Origin: Clostridia bacterium
Lineage (GTDB): Bacteria; Bacillota; Peptococcia; DRI-13; SM3-B62
DNA: 60,243 bases
NCBI GenBank assembly: GCA_018432615.1
Contig: JAHDSQ010000026.1
Coordinates: 1-60,243, forward strand
Direction: 5' to 3'
Within the stretch, counting starts at the first letter, position 1. The number at the start of each line of letters is the position of its first letter. Positions 25,646 through 32,850 of this stretch are shown here, piece after piece. Both the position numbers and the translations under genes were made by a program. The notes under the pieces were generated by a model that was not told where the DNA came from, did not search any database, and saw only the letters and a program-made list of their open reading frames with translations.

Positions 25646-26665
25646 CTATTTGGCTAATTCCATGATCCTTGCCAATAGTTCCTCATCGGCATATTCGGCT
25701 CGAACAGAGTTGGTCATTTCCATTAATTCGCTGATGACTTCTTCCGGAACATCATAAACCTCTACTCCGGCGTCAATCATAGTTTGCAGTTCCCTTTTAT
25801 CGTCTTCTTGACATATCTCTCTTTGGTAATCGCGGGCTTCTATAGCTGCATCCTGAACAATTTGCTGGAACTCAGGCGATAGTTTTTCCCACGTCTTTAA
25901 ACTTATAACAACAGGCTCAGCTCCATACTGTATATTTAAGTTGTCTGCATAATACTTTTGCACTTCATGAATCTTGTTTTCAACCATTGTTGAAGGAGGA
26001 TTGAACTGTCCGTCTGCTGTTCCTTGTTGTAAGGCTATATAACACTCATTCCAGGCAACGGAAATCGGGTTACCCCCGATGGCTTTAATTGTCGCCGTCA
26101 GGACAGGACTGCCGGGAACCCTGATTTTCAAACCCTTAAGGTCCTCCAAGGTCTCGATTTTTCTTGTGTTGCCGCTAAGACGTTTGAAGCCGGTCTCCCA
26201 ATTGGCCAAAAGTTTCATTCCCACAGCCTGTAGAGCTTCATCGCTTTCCATGCCGATGGTATCTAAAGTTTTATAGGCATGGTCATAATCTTTAAAAACA
26301 AAAGGTAAATCGTAAACGCCCATTTCAGGCACGAAATTTGCCAGTATTGCCGGTGAATTTAAAACGATGTCAACTACGCCCATTTGGCAAGCTTCGGTCA
26401 TATCTTTCTGGTTGCCTAACTGAGAGTTGGGATAAATTTCAACTTTGACTTTGTTATCGGTCTTTTCTTCAACTATTTCTTTGAACAACAGGCAACCCTT
26501 ATGCCAAGAGTGGGACTCTGAGGATTTATGCCCCATTTTCATTACGATAGGTTCTTCACTCTGCTCCGGCTGTTCTGCTTCCGCTTGTTCGCTTGCCCCG
26601 CAACCTACCGTGAGTAAAGTAATAGACAGAAACAAGATAAAACAAAGCAATGTATATTTTTTCAT
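25646..26665 (-). CDS. TRAP transporter substrate-binding lipoprotein (DctP)
   Basis: An extracytoplasmic binding protein of 339 residues. The signal peptide ends in a lipobox (TVGC, cysteine at residue 22), so it is anchored in the membrane. DctP features are clear: KMGHKSSESHSWHKG at the mature start, YPNSQLGNQKDM near 82, and GLKIRVPGSPV near 175, whose arginine normally clamps a substrate carboxylate. N-P-P-S-T near 217 belongs to the usual dimer/ligand region. The ligand is thus probably a carboxylic acid, but the subfamily cannot be read by eye. It is the first structural gene after gntR. Confidence 0.93.
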   Translation of the reverse strand: MKKYTLLCFILFLSITLLTVGCGASEQAEAEQPEQSEEPIVMKMGHKSSESHSWHKGCLLFKEIVEEKTDNKVKVEIYPNSQLGNQKDMTEACQMGVVDIVLNSPAILANFVPEMGVYDLPFVFKDYDHAYKTLDTIGMESDEALQAVGMKLLANWETGFKRLSGNTRKIETLEDLKGLKIRVPGSPVLTATIKAIGGNPISVAWNECYIALQQGTADGQFNPPSTMVENKIHEVQKYYADNLNIQYGAEPVVISLKTWEKLSPEFQQIVQDAAIEARDYQREICQEDDKRELQTMIDAGVEVYDVPEEVISELMEMTNSVRAEYADEELLARIMELAK

Positions 26666-26756
26666 GACAGATACTTAACCTCCAATTCAATATATAAGTA
26701 TTTCTGGAAATTTTCTTAATCATTCCAGCGAGCTGAAAATGTGCTAGAATAGAACA

Positions 26757-26848
26757 AGAGAGTCATCCTTGTTAGTTGCGTTCCCCGATGCACTAACCGT
26801 TAAAAGGGTGGCTTTCGCAATTTCTCCATACGAAAGCGTAGTTTTTTT
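26757..26848 (+). ncRNA. Candidate structured small RNA antisense to the gntR-dctP spacer
   Basis: On the plus strand an extended -10 (TGCTAGAAT, 26742-26750) is followed by two hairpins: GTTAG-TGC paired with GCA-CTAAC (26771-26797), and GCTTTCG paired with CGAAAGC (26811-26837). A run of seven T follows at 26842-26848, as in an intrinsic terminator. The -35 is poor. I recognise no Rfam family. The structure could also act on the minus strand as a leader of dctP. Confidence 0.35.
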
Positions 26849-26911
26849 CCATAAAAGATATCTTTACATCACCTCCGTTTGTGATTAAGGTATTAAGTTT
26901 CCTACCACCTC

Positions 26912-27619
26912 CTATTTTTTAAGCTGCATCCCAAGGATCAAGTTCTCTTTGCCTTTGGCAAGGTGTTCTTTCATGCATTTTTTTACCAGTTTCTTGTCCT
27001 TGCTTTCGAAAGCCTCAAGGATTTTTTTGTGTTCAATGCATGATGTATGCAAACGTCCTTCCTTAAACAAAGATATGGACTGTATTACGCTTATTTGTAC
27101 CCAGATTTCCCTGATTATCTTTTCCAACTTATCGTTATCGGCGATTCTCATAATATTCATATGAAAGTCGGCATTAGTCTTCATGATGTTTTTCTTATCA
27201 TTGGATTGAAGTGATTCTAAACGGGTTTCGATGGCCTGAAGTTTTTGCAAATCTTCATCGGTCATTCTTTCAATGGCCATTTCGGCTCCCATTACTTCCA
27301 ACGAATACCTGACCTCCCAAATGTTTTCGATGTCCTTTAGCGTGACAGGAGTGACAATGACACCTTGGTGGGAATTGTAGCTCAATAAACCTTCGGACTG
27401 CAGAATTCTAAAGGCCTCACGCAGAGGTGTTCTACTTACACCTAATTCGTCACATATCTCTTTTTCTTTCAATTTGTCTCCCGGTTTGAAATGTCCATTA
27501 ATCATAGCAGTGCGTAGATAATTTGCTATCGAAACGGCAATCGATTCCTTTTTGGGTTTTTGTTTCTTGTCAAATTTTCTTCTGAGTAGGTATATTTTCC
27601 CTTGCTTTGCGATAAACAT
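26912..27619 (-). CDS. GntR-family regulator, FadR/FCD subfamily
   Basis: A 235-residue repressor-type regulator. After a basic N-terminal extension, a winged helix-turn-helix covers about residues 25-95, with KEKEICDELGVSRTPLREAFRILQSEGLL as the DNA-reading part (about 51-79). An all-helical FCD ligand domain follows, with NADFHMNIMRIADN near 148 containing the expected metal-binding Asp/His residues. Ligands of this subfamily are commonly carboxylic acids. The ATG has AAAGGAG upstream. ATTGTATACAAT-type palindromes lie in front of the gene. It heads the TRAP-DUF1446-hydratase operon, which it presumably controls together with itself. Confidence 0.92.
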   Translation of the reverse strand: MFIAKQGKIYLLRRKFDKKQKPKKESIAVSIANYLRTAMINGHFKPGDKLKEKEICDELGVSRTPLREAFRILQSEGLLSYNSHQGVIVTPVTLKDIENIWEVRYSLEVMGAEMAIERMTDEDLQKLQAIETRLESLQSNDKKNIMKTNADFHMNIMRIADNDKLEKIIREIWVQISVIQSISLFKEGRLHTSCIEHKKILEAFESKDKKLVKKCMKEHLAKGKENLILGMQLKK

Positions 27620-27653
27620 CTTCTTTCTCCTTTGCTAAAACAGGAATATAATC

Positions 27654-27665
27654 TTTGTATACAAT
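27654..27665. promoter_or_regulatory. GntR-type operator 1
   Basis: TTTGTATACAAT, 11 of 12 positions palindromic, 35 bases upstream of the gntR ATG. Likely an autoregulatory site. An imperfect TGCATACAAAA follows at 27673-27683. Confidence 0.6.
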
Positions 27666-27687
27666 GAAGAAGTGCATACAAAATATT

Positions 27688-27699
27688 ATTGTATACAAT
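27688..27699. promoter_or_regulatory. GntR-type operator 2
   Basis: ATTGTATACAAT, a perfect 12-bp palindrome upstream of gntR, identical to the one covering the aconitase -10 box. FCD-type GntR regulators commonly bind short palindromes of this kind. Confidence 0.65.
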
Positions 27700-27813
27700 C
27701 CCTATTCTACATGAGAATAGGGATTCCTGCTAACAGATAAAAAATATTTATAAAAGCAGACAAAGCCTGAAAAAGAAAGGCATAAGAAAGCGGCACAAAA
27801 CCAAAGATGAGAA

Positions 27814-27825
27814 ATTGTATACAAA
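27814..27825. promoter_or_regulatory. GntR-type operator 3
   Basis: ATTGTATACAAA, 11 of 12 positions palindromic, 36 bases upstream of the -35 box of the thiamine operon. An imperfect ATTGCATACAT follows at 27831. It may serve gntR from a distance or touch the divergent promoter. Confidence 0.45.
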
Positions 27826-27860
27826 AACATATTGCATACATGGAACCAGTGCAAATATAA

Positions 27861-27889
27861 TTGACGGACTGAAAGCATTGGGTTATGAT
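27861..27889 (+). promoter_or_regulatory. Promoter of the TPP riboswitch operon
   Basis: TTGACG (27861-27866) and TATGAT (27884-27889) with a 17-base spacer, ending just before the riboswitch aptamer. Confidence 0.75.
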
Positions 27890-27904
27890 TAAGTTAATCG
27901 AATA

Positions 27905-28020
27905 TTCGGGGAGCTGGGACAGTCCGGCTGAGAGGGCATTTGCGAGAGGCTCAATAAGAAATTTATTGCTCGGGAAATGCCGACCCTTAAACCTGATCTG
28001 GATAATACCAGCGGAGGAAA
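27905..28020 (+). ncRNA. TPP (thiamine pyrophosphate) riboswitch
   Basis: The conserved THI-box elements are all visible: TCGGGGAGC, CGGCTGAGAGGG, GACCCTT and ACCTGATCTGGATAATACCAGCGGAGG. When TPP binds, the downstream hairpin terminator (28041-28077) should form and stop transcription of the thiamine-precursor transport genes. Confidence 0.97.
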
Positions 28021-28040
28021 TAGCCTAGGAATTAAATCGC

Positions 28041-28077
28041 AACCGTTTCCGTGCCGGAAGCGGTTTGTTGTTTTTGC
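28041..28077 (+). terminator. Riboswitch-controlled terminator
   Basis: AACCGTTTCC and GGAAGCGGTTT form a stem with a GTGCC loop, followed by TTGTTGTTTTT. It lies between the TPP aptamer and the first gene. Confidence 0.88.
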
Positions 28078-28108
28078 AAGGAGAATAAGGAGAGGGGAGT
28101 TGAAAAAA

Positions 28109-28414
28109 ATGGCGGTGGTAAATCTTAGCTTACAGGTTCTTCCGACGGTGGAGGAAGAACGGATTTATGAGGTTGTTGATGAGGCGATCAAGGTAATCCA
28201 AGAAGCGGGTGTGAAGTATTTGGTCGGACCGATGGAAACCACGATGGAGGGAGAATTGGAGGAACTGTTGGAGATTGTGAAGAAGGCACAGGAGGCTTGT
28301 GTCAGGGCAGGAGCACCTCGTGTAGTATCGGTGGTCAAAATAGATTATAAGGCCGAAGGGGTGACAATGGAAGAAAAAATAGATAAGTACAGGGATGGGA
28401 GAAAACCGGAATGA
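28109..28414 (+). CDS. MTH1187/YkoF-family thiamine-binding protein
   Basis: A 101-residue cytoplasmic protein of the DUF77 family (alternating beta and alpha, ferredoxin-like), with VNLSLQVLPTV at the start and GPMETTMEGE near residue 40. Relatives bind thiamine or its hydroxymethylpyrimidine moiety. I chose ATG 28109, preceded by GGGGAG, instead of the long frame that would run back into the riboswitch. Its stop overlaps the ATG of the permease gene (ATGA). First gene of the TPP-regulated operon. Confidence 0.88.
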   Translation: MAVVNLSLQVLPTVEEERIYEVVDEAIKVIQEAGVKYLVGPMETTMEGELEELLEIVKKAQEACVRAGAPRVVSVVKIDYKAEGVTMEEKIDKYRDGRKPE

Positions 28415-29154
28415 GAAAGTTTCTTCCTTCCTTAATGTTTTTTATCCTGCTGCTAATCATTTGGGAGTGGGCTGTAAGGTATTTTGAGATCAAAGAATAT
28501 ATTTTACCGTCACCCTCGGCGGTGGGAAGTTCCCTTATTAATAAGAGAGTATTGTTGTGGGATCATGGTCTGCAAACCATTTATGAAGCGGTTCTCGGTT
28601 TTTTGCTGGCGATAGGGGCGGGCTTGTTTTTATCCGTGGCGATGGGCCTTTCTCCAGGAGTAAAAAGAACAATCTATCCGTTAATGGTAGTTTCCCAGAC
28701 CATACCTATTGTGGCGTTAGCGCCGCTGTTCATAATCTGGTTTGGCTACGTAATGATGCCCAAGGTGGTAACGGTTATCCTGATTTGTTTTTTCCCGATT
28801 ACTCTCAGCCTGGTGGAAGGGCTTTCTACGGTTGATGAGGATATGGTCAAGCTCTTGACAGCCATGGGTGCTTCACCGTGGCAGGTTTTCCGTAAGGTGA
28901 AATTCCCGGGAGCCATGCCCTCTTTTTTTGCCGGATTAAAAATATCAGCCACCTATAGTGTCATGGGGGCGATCATCGGGGAGTGGTTGGGGGCATCAAA
29001 AGGATTAGGAATCTATATGACCCGGTCTATGAAGTCATTCTTGACCGATCAGTTATTTGCCGCTATTGCGGTAGTATCGATTTTAAGTTTGTTGTTTTTT
29101 GCGGTGGTAGAAATTACGGGAAGAATGGTAATGCCTTGGTATTACCAAAAATAG
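28411..29154 (+). CDS. thiX: ABC transporter permease, thiamine precursor uptake (ThiX-like)
   Basis: A 247-residue inner-membrane permease of the nitrate/taurine/pyrimidine (BPD) type with about six helices. The EAA loop that contacts the ATPase is LLTAMGASPWQVFRKVKFPGAMPS (about residues 148-171). Together with the downstream NMT1/THI5-like binding protein and ATPase it forms a ThiXYZ-type importer, probably for formylaminopyrimidine or HMP-like salvage compounds, since it follows a TPP riboswitch. Confidence 0.9.
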   Translation: MRKFLPSLMFFILLLIIWEWAVRYFEIKEYILPSPSAVGSSLINKRVLLWDHGLQTIYEAVLGFLLAIGAGLFLSVAMGLSPGVKRTIYPLMVVSQTIPIVALAPLFIIWFGYVMMPKVVTVILICFFPITLSLVEGLSTVDEDMVKLLTAMGASPWQVFRKVKFPGAMPSFFAGLKISATYSVMGAIIGEWLGASKGLGIYMTRSMKSFLTDQLFAAIAVVSILSLLFFAVVEITGRMVMPWYYQK

Positions 29155-29180
29155 TCGTCTAGGATAACAAGGAGGATGAA

Positions 29181-30173
29181 ATGAAAAAAGGAATTGCTGT
29201 TGTAGCGGTGTTATTGTTTGTGTTGATGGTTATATCCGGTTGTGGAGTCGAGAAACCGGATGAACAGGGAGAAATGACAAAAATCAGTTGTATGCTGGAT
29301 TGGACGCCGAACACAAACCATACCGGCTTGTATGTTGCTTTGGAAAAAGGTTTTTACCAAGAGGAAGGTCTTGATGTGGAGATTTTCCAGGCCGGGGAGA
29401 CAGGACCGGAGCAATTGATTGCTGCCGGGAAAATTGATTTCGGAGTCAGTTACCAAGAGGCAGTGACTTATGCCAGGGCTGCCGGTATTCCCATTGTTTC
29501 GCTGGCAGCAGTGATTCAGCACAACACCTCCGGTTTTGCATCATTAAAGGAGGATAACATTCAAAGACCGAAGGATTTGGAAGGGAAAAGGTACGGGGGC
29601 TGGGGTTCTCCTGCCGAATATGCGGTTATTGAGGCAATCATGAGAAAAGACGGCGGCGAGTCGGACAAGGTTGAGTTTATTGACATCGGATCGGCTGACT
29701 TCTTTTCGGTTATCGGTAAAGATGTTGACTTTACCTGGATCTTTTATGGTTGGGATGGTATACGGGCAGAGCTGATGGGGACCCCTTTGGATATCATCAT
29801 GTTGAAGGATTATGATCCGGCATTGGACTATTACACTCCGGTCATCGCTACCAGCGAAGAAACTATCGCATCGCGCCCTGATGTTGCCAAAAAATTTATG
29901 GCTGCAACGGCTAAAGGTTATGAATATGCGATGGAAAACAGCGAGGAGGCCGCAGAGATTCTTTTAAAACATGCGCCGGAACTTGATGGGGATTTGGTAA
30001 AAAAGAGCCAGGCCTGGTTAAGCGAACAGTACCAAGCAGATGCCCCGCAGTGGGGTTGGCAGGACAATGAGGTATGGAAGCTTTATGCGGAGTGGATGTT
30101 TGAGCGGGAACTGCTCTCAGAGAAAATCGAACCCGAAAAAGCCTTTACCAACGAATTTTTGCCGGAACGATAA
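29181..30173 (+). CDS. thiY: NMT1/THI5-like substrate-binding lipoprotein (ThiY-like)
   Basis: A 330-residue lipoprotein with a lipobox ending SGC (cysteine at residue 21). The mature part has MLDWTPNTNHTGLYVALEKGFY, the hallmark of pyrimidine-precursor binding proteins, and the aromatic pocket residues expected around YGGWGSPAEYAV and WIFYGWDG. It delivers a thiamine pyrimidine precursor to the ThiX permease. The ATG at 29181 has AAGGAGGATG upstream. Confidence 0.92.
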   Translation: MKKGIAVVAVLLFVLMVISGCGVEKPDEQGEMTKISCMLDWTPNTNHTGLYVALEKGFYQEEGLDVEIFQAGETGPEQLIAAGKIDFGVSYQEAVTYARAAGIPIVSLAAVIQHNTSGFASLKEDNIQRPKDLEGKRYGGWGSPAEYAVIEAIMRKDGGESDKVEFIDIGSADFFSVIGKDVDFTWIFYGWDGIRAELMGTPLDIIMLKDYDPALDYYTPVIATSEETIASRPDVAKKFMAATAKGYEYAMENSEEAAEILLKHAPELDGDLVKKSQAWLSEQYQADAPQWGWQDNEVWKLYAEWMFERELLSEKIEPEKAFTNEFLPER

Positions 30174-30174
30174 A

Positions 30175-30945
30175 ATGGCAGAGGCTTATTTGGTTGTCGA
30201 TGATATCTTCAAGACTTACCCACCGACGGAAAAAGGGAAGGAAAAATTGGAAACATTGAACGGGGTTAGCCTTGCGGTGAAAAAAGGCGAGTTCGTAAGC
30301 GTTATTGGGCCCAGTGGTTGCGGTAAAAGCACTTTGTTTAATATCATCAGTGGTTTGGAAAGGCCTGATAAAGGATGCATTCTTCTTGATGGGAAGGACA
30401 TAACCGGTGAAAAAGGCCACATATCGTATATGCTGCAGAAGGATCTTCTTCTTCCCTGGCGTACAGTGCTGGATAATTGCATTTTAGGGCCGGAACTGCA
30501 AGGAATTCCTAAAAAGGAGGCTTATCGGCTGGCGCTACCTTTGCTTAAGGAGTTTAACCTGTCGGATTTTGCCTCGAGTTACCCGGCTCAACTTTCAGGC
30601 GGTATGAGACAGAGAGTGGCGTTTCTACGCACGGTGCTGGCAAAAAAGGAGCTGCTCTTATTGGATGAACCCTTTGGAGCACTGGACGCTTATACGAAAT
30701 CAGAAATGCAGGATTGGCTTTCCGGGATATGGTCTAAATATCGGGAGACTGTTATCTTTATCACTCATGACGTTGAAGAGGCTATATTTCTTTCAGATCG
30801 GGTTTATGTTTTCAGCAAACGACCTGCTCTTGTCAAGGCGGAGATAACTGTTGGTCTTCCTCGACCGCGTTCCCGCGGGGAAATAACCTCTACTGCCTTT
30901 GTGAAACTGAAAAAGGAGATGTTGTCCGCGCTTTTGGATGTATAA
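30175..30945 (+). CDS. thiZ: ABC transporter ATP-binding protein, thiamine precursor uptake (ThiZ-like)
   Basis: A 256-residue cytoplasmic ATPase. Walker A is GPSGCGKST near residue 44, the Q-loop is MLQKDLLLPW near 87, the signature is LSGGMRQR near 140, and Walker B is LLLDEPFGALDA near 161, followed by the switch histidine in ITHDVEEA. It energises the ThiXY importer. The start is ATG 30175, one base after the thiY stop codon and without a good ribosome binding site, so it depends on translational coupling. A longer frame into thiY is an artefact. Confidence 0.93.
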   Translation: MAEAYLVVDDIFKTYPPTEKGKEKLETLNGVSLAVKKGEFVSVIGPSGCGKSTLFNIISGLERPDKGCILLDGKDITGEKGHISYMLQKDLLLPWRTVLDNCILGPELQGIPKKEAYRLALPLLKEFNLSDFASSYPAQLSGGMRQRVAFLRTVLAKKELLLLDEPFGALDAYTKSEMQDWLSGIWSKYRETVIFITHDVEEAIFLSDRVYVFSKRPALVKAEITVGLPRPRSRGEITSTAFVKLKKEMLSALLDV

Positions 30946-30946
30946 G

Positions 30947-30981
30947 AAAAGCTGTACCGAAAATTTTTCGGTACAGCTTTT
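30947..30981. terminator. Bidirectional terminator
   Basis: A 15-bp or longer perfect stem, AAAAGCTGTACCGAAA with TTTCGGTACAGCTTTT, between the convergent thiZ and degV genes. Confidence 0.92.
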
Positions 30982-31019
30982 AGGTTAGACCTACATGGGT
31001 GTGATAACTTGGCGGGCGT

Positions 31020-31886
31020 TTATCTGCTCTTGCCCATAAAAAAGAGGGCAACAGTACCGGGACCTGAGTGGGCACCTATGACGTGCCCGACATAATTAAT
31101 GATAATATCTTTAAAAGTAAATTTCTTACACAAGATATCCTTGAGGTAAAGGGCATCTTCCAGGCAGTCGCCATGACTGATGGCTATGACTTGATTTTCC
31201 GGATTTTCTATCCTCTCTTCCAGTAAATCGGCCAGGGCTCTGAGAGACTTTTTACGGCCCTGTACCTTTGAATGAGGAACGAGTCTGCCTTCGTCATTGA
31301 CATAAAGGATAGGCTTGATGTTGAGAATTGAGCCAACCATTGCTGCAGTAGAACTGATTCGACCGCCGCGTTTAAGGTGATCGAGGGAATCGACGGTAAA
31401 GAAATGGTTGATTCTTAATATTGTTTCATTGACTCGTGTCACTATTTCTTCTTTGCTTTTTCCGTCCTTCAACATCTCATATGCGAGATGTACGAGCAAA
31501 CCTTGACCAAGAGAGGCAGATTTGCTGTCGATCACTGTTAAGTCACCATCAGGCATCTCATCATTCAGCATTTTTTTTGCTACGAAAGCGCTGCCAACAC
31601 TACCGCTGAGAGCGGAGGAGAAACCGATATATATTATCGGTCGTCCTTGCAAGATATACTCCTTAAAAAGGTTGTAATAGGTTGTTACGTTTATTTGCGA
31701 AGTAGTCGGCATTTCCCCGTCCCGGACAGCTTGGTAGAAATCTTGGTACTTCAATGTCTTGCCGAAATCTTCTTCTATTTCTTGGCCTTGAAAGTGTACC
31801 GTCAAGCCAAGATACGGAATAGCGTTTCTATCGATGTATTCCCGCGGCAGATCAGTGCATGTATCGGTAATAATGACCGGTTTCAT
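31020..31886 (-). CDS. DegV family fatty-acid-binding protein
   Basis: A 288-residue cytoplasmic DegV protein. The N-terminus has IITDTCTDLPREY, the middle PTTSQINVTTYYNLF near 78 and the fatty-acid carboxylate contact region GFSSALSGSVGSA near 108, and the C-terminal HVIGAHSGPGTVALFF. Such proteins present fatty acids to fatty-acid kinase FakA in Firmicutes. The ATG at 31886 follows GGAGGG; six extra codons upstream are unsupported. No kinase gene is adjacent. Confidence 0.92.
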   Translation of the reverse strand: MKPVIITDTCTDLPREYIDRNAIPYLGLTVHFQGQEIEEDFGKTLKYQDFYQAVRDGEMPTTSQINVTTYYNLFKEYILQGRPIIYIGFSSALSGSVGSAFVAKKMLNDEMPDGDLTVIDSKSASLGQGLLVHLAYEMLKDGKSKEEIVTRVNETILRINHFFTVDSLDHLKRGGRISSTAAMVGSILNIKPILYVNDEGRLVPHSKVQGRKKSLRALADLLEERIENPENQVIAISHGDCLEDALYLKDILCKKFTFKDIIINYVGHVIGAHSGPGTVALFFMGKSR

Positions 31887-32047
31887 TTTCAAATCCCTCC
31901 TCAAAAGTCGCTGGTAGGCTTTTCATATTTATAATGAGTTTATATGTAAGGCGACCTTTTCTTATGAAATATTCTAACAGGAACAGTAGATTATATCAAG
32001 GAATCACGTGCCAGGGAAAAACAAACGTGATGTGCAAAATATATAGA

Positions 32048-32076
32048 TTGAGTAAATAGCGACAAATTGGTATTAT
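32048..32076 (+). promoter_or_regulatory. Promoter of candidate small RNA
   Basis: TTGAGT (32048-32053) and TATTAT (32071-32076) with a 17-base spacer on the plus strand. No coding region follows before a strong terminator. Confidence 0.5.
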
Positions 32077-32082
32077 AGGTAA

Positions 32083-32218
32083 AATATACAGTCTTTAAGA
32101 TGACATACAACATGAAGCTACGGGCAAAATAATACCGGGTCGACCGCCACAAGAAAGGACTTGCGAGGTATCCCCGGATGCCGATAGTTTGTTCGGGCCG
32201 TCGGCCCGGTTTTTTTGT
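32083..32218 (+). ncRNA. Candidate orphan small RNA, about 135 nt
   Basis: Between a sigma-A-like promoter and the very strong terminator CGGGCC-GTC-GGCCCG followed by seven T (about 32195-32218) lies about 135 nt without a convincing ORF. The transcript has further pairing: GGTATC with GATGCC around a CCCG loop (about 32168-32183), and CCGGG with CCCGG further apart. I compared it mentally with 6S, SRP, tmRNA, GEMM and ZTP motifs and found no match. It lies antisense to nothing known, upstream of a minus-strand tRNA-like gene. Confidence 0.5.
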
Positions 32219-32277
32219 TTCTAATAACCTAATTTCCTGATAAAAAAATATAACGCACCCGTCAGGATGCGTCCAAG

Positions 32278-32350
32278 AGAGACAGGTGGGATTCGAACCC
32301 ACGTAATCAGGTGCCACGTACCTGAGTGCAACCACTACACCACAATCTCC
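32278..32350 (-). tRNA. tRNA-His (GTG)-like gene, aberrant
   Basis: On the minus strand a full cloverleaf can be folded: D-arm GTGT/GCAC, anticodon stem CAGGT/ACCTG, T-arm GTGGG-TTCGAAT-CCCAC, and a preceding G at -1. The anticodon is GTG (histidine). Deviations are notable: base 33 is C instead of T, the acceptor stem GAGATTG/CTGTCTC has a T-T mismatch, the discriminator is T where tRNA-His needs C, and CCA is not encoded although the neighbouring tRNA-Val encodes it. It may be a degenerate copy. Confidence 0.55.
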
Positions 32351-32425
32351 CCTACAACGTACTTGTCCCTATTATAGCAGGCTTTTTTATGTATTTCAAT
32401 TGGTTGTTTCTGGTCTAGTATGTTA

Positions 32426-32510
32426 GACTGTGAAGCACAGTCATTGCTTCGACCGGGTCACCCATAATAAGAACACCACCCGACATCGCAATCAAAGATT
32501 GCTGTCGGGT
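32426..32510. other. Hairpin-rich intergenic segment between two tRNA genes
   Basis: Two strong inverted repeats: GACTGTG-aag-CACAGTC (about 32426-32443) and CCCGACA-tc-GCAATC-aaa-GATTGC-TGTCGGG (32479-32509). Neither is followed by a T run on either strand, so they are not simple terminators. This could be a dispersed palindromic repeat or part of an RNA. Confidence 0.5.
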
Positions 32511-32536
32511 CCCGTGAACCTTGTTGTATTCACAAT

Positions 32537-32563
32537 AAAAAGATAGCGTTTTCACACTATCTT
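32537..32563 (-). terminator. Terminator of the tRNA-Val transcript
   Basis: On the minus strand AAGATAG and CTATCTT form a stem with a loop of about ten bases, followed by TTT, just downstream of the tRNA-Val gene. Confidence 0.65.
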
Positions 32564-32573
32564 GTAGTAAGCA

Positions 32574-32650
32574 TGGTGGGGTCTATAGGAATCGAACCTA
32601 CGACCTCTTGCATGTCAAGCAAGCACTCTAACCAACTGAGCTAAGACCCC
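32574..32650 (-). tRNA. tRNA-Val (GAC)
   Basis: A regular 77-nt cloverleaf on the minus strand: acceptor GGGGTCT/AGACCCC, anticodon stem CTTGC/GCAAG around TTGACAT with anticodon GAC, T-arm TTCGATT, discriminator A and an encoded CCA. Confidence 0.95.
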
Positions 32651-32850
32651 ATTTATTCACCATATTTGCAAATCATATTATACTTATATGTAAAAGGGTT
32701 GTCAAATTATACGTGATAAATTGTACGCGATAAACACTATTGTATAAATAAGCTGTGCACGGATATGTACAGAATAAAAAAATATAATAAAGTATATTGC
32801 GAAAATAATAACAATAGAATATAATACAGAAAAAACGGAGGTGTTTTTTT

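Noticed and set aside
26793-26852. Possible 19-residue leader peptide (MEKNYAFVWRNCESHPFNG) before dctP
   Set aside because: The GGAGGTGAT site is about 15 bases from the ATG, too far, and there is no run of a single regulatory amino acid or attenuator in that direction.
31991-32335. 114-codon minus-strand frame
   Set aside because: Overlaps the tRNA-like gene and the candidate small RNA terminator; the translated sequence contains the T-arm in frame and no protein features.
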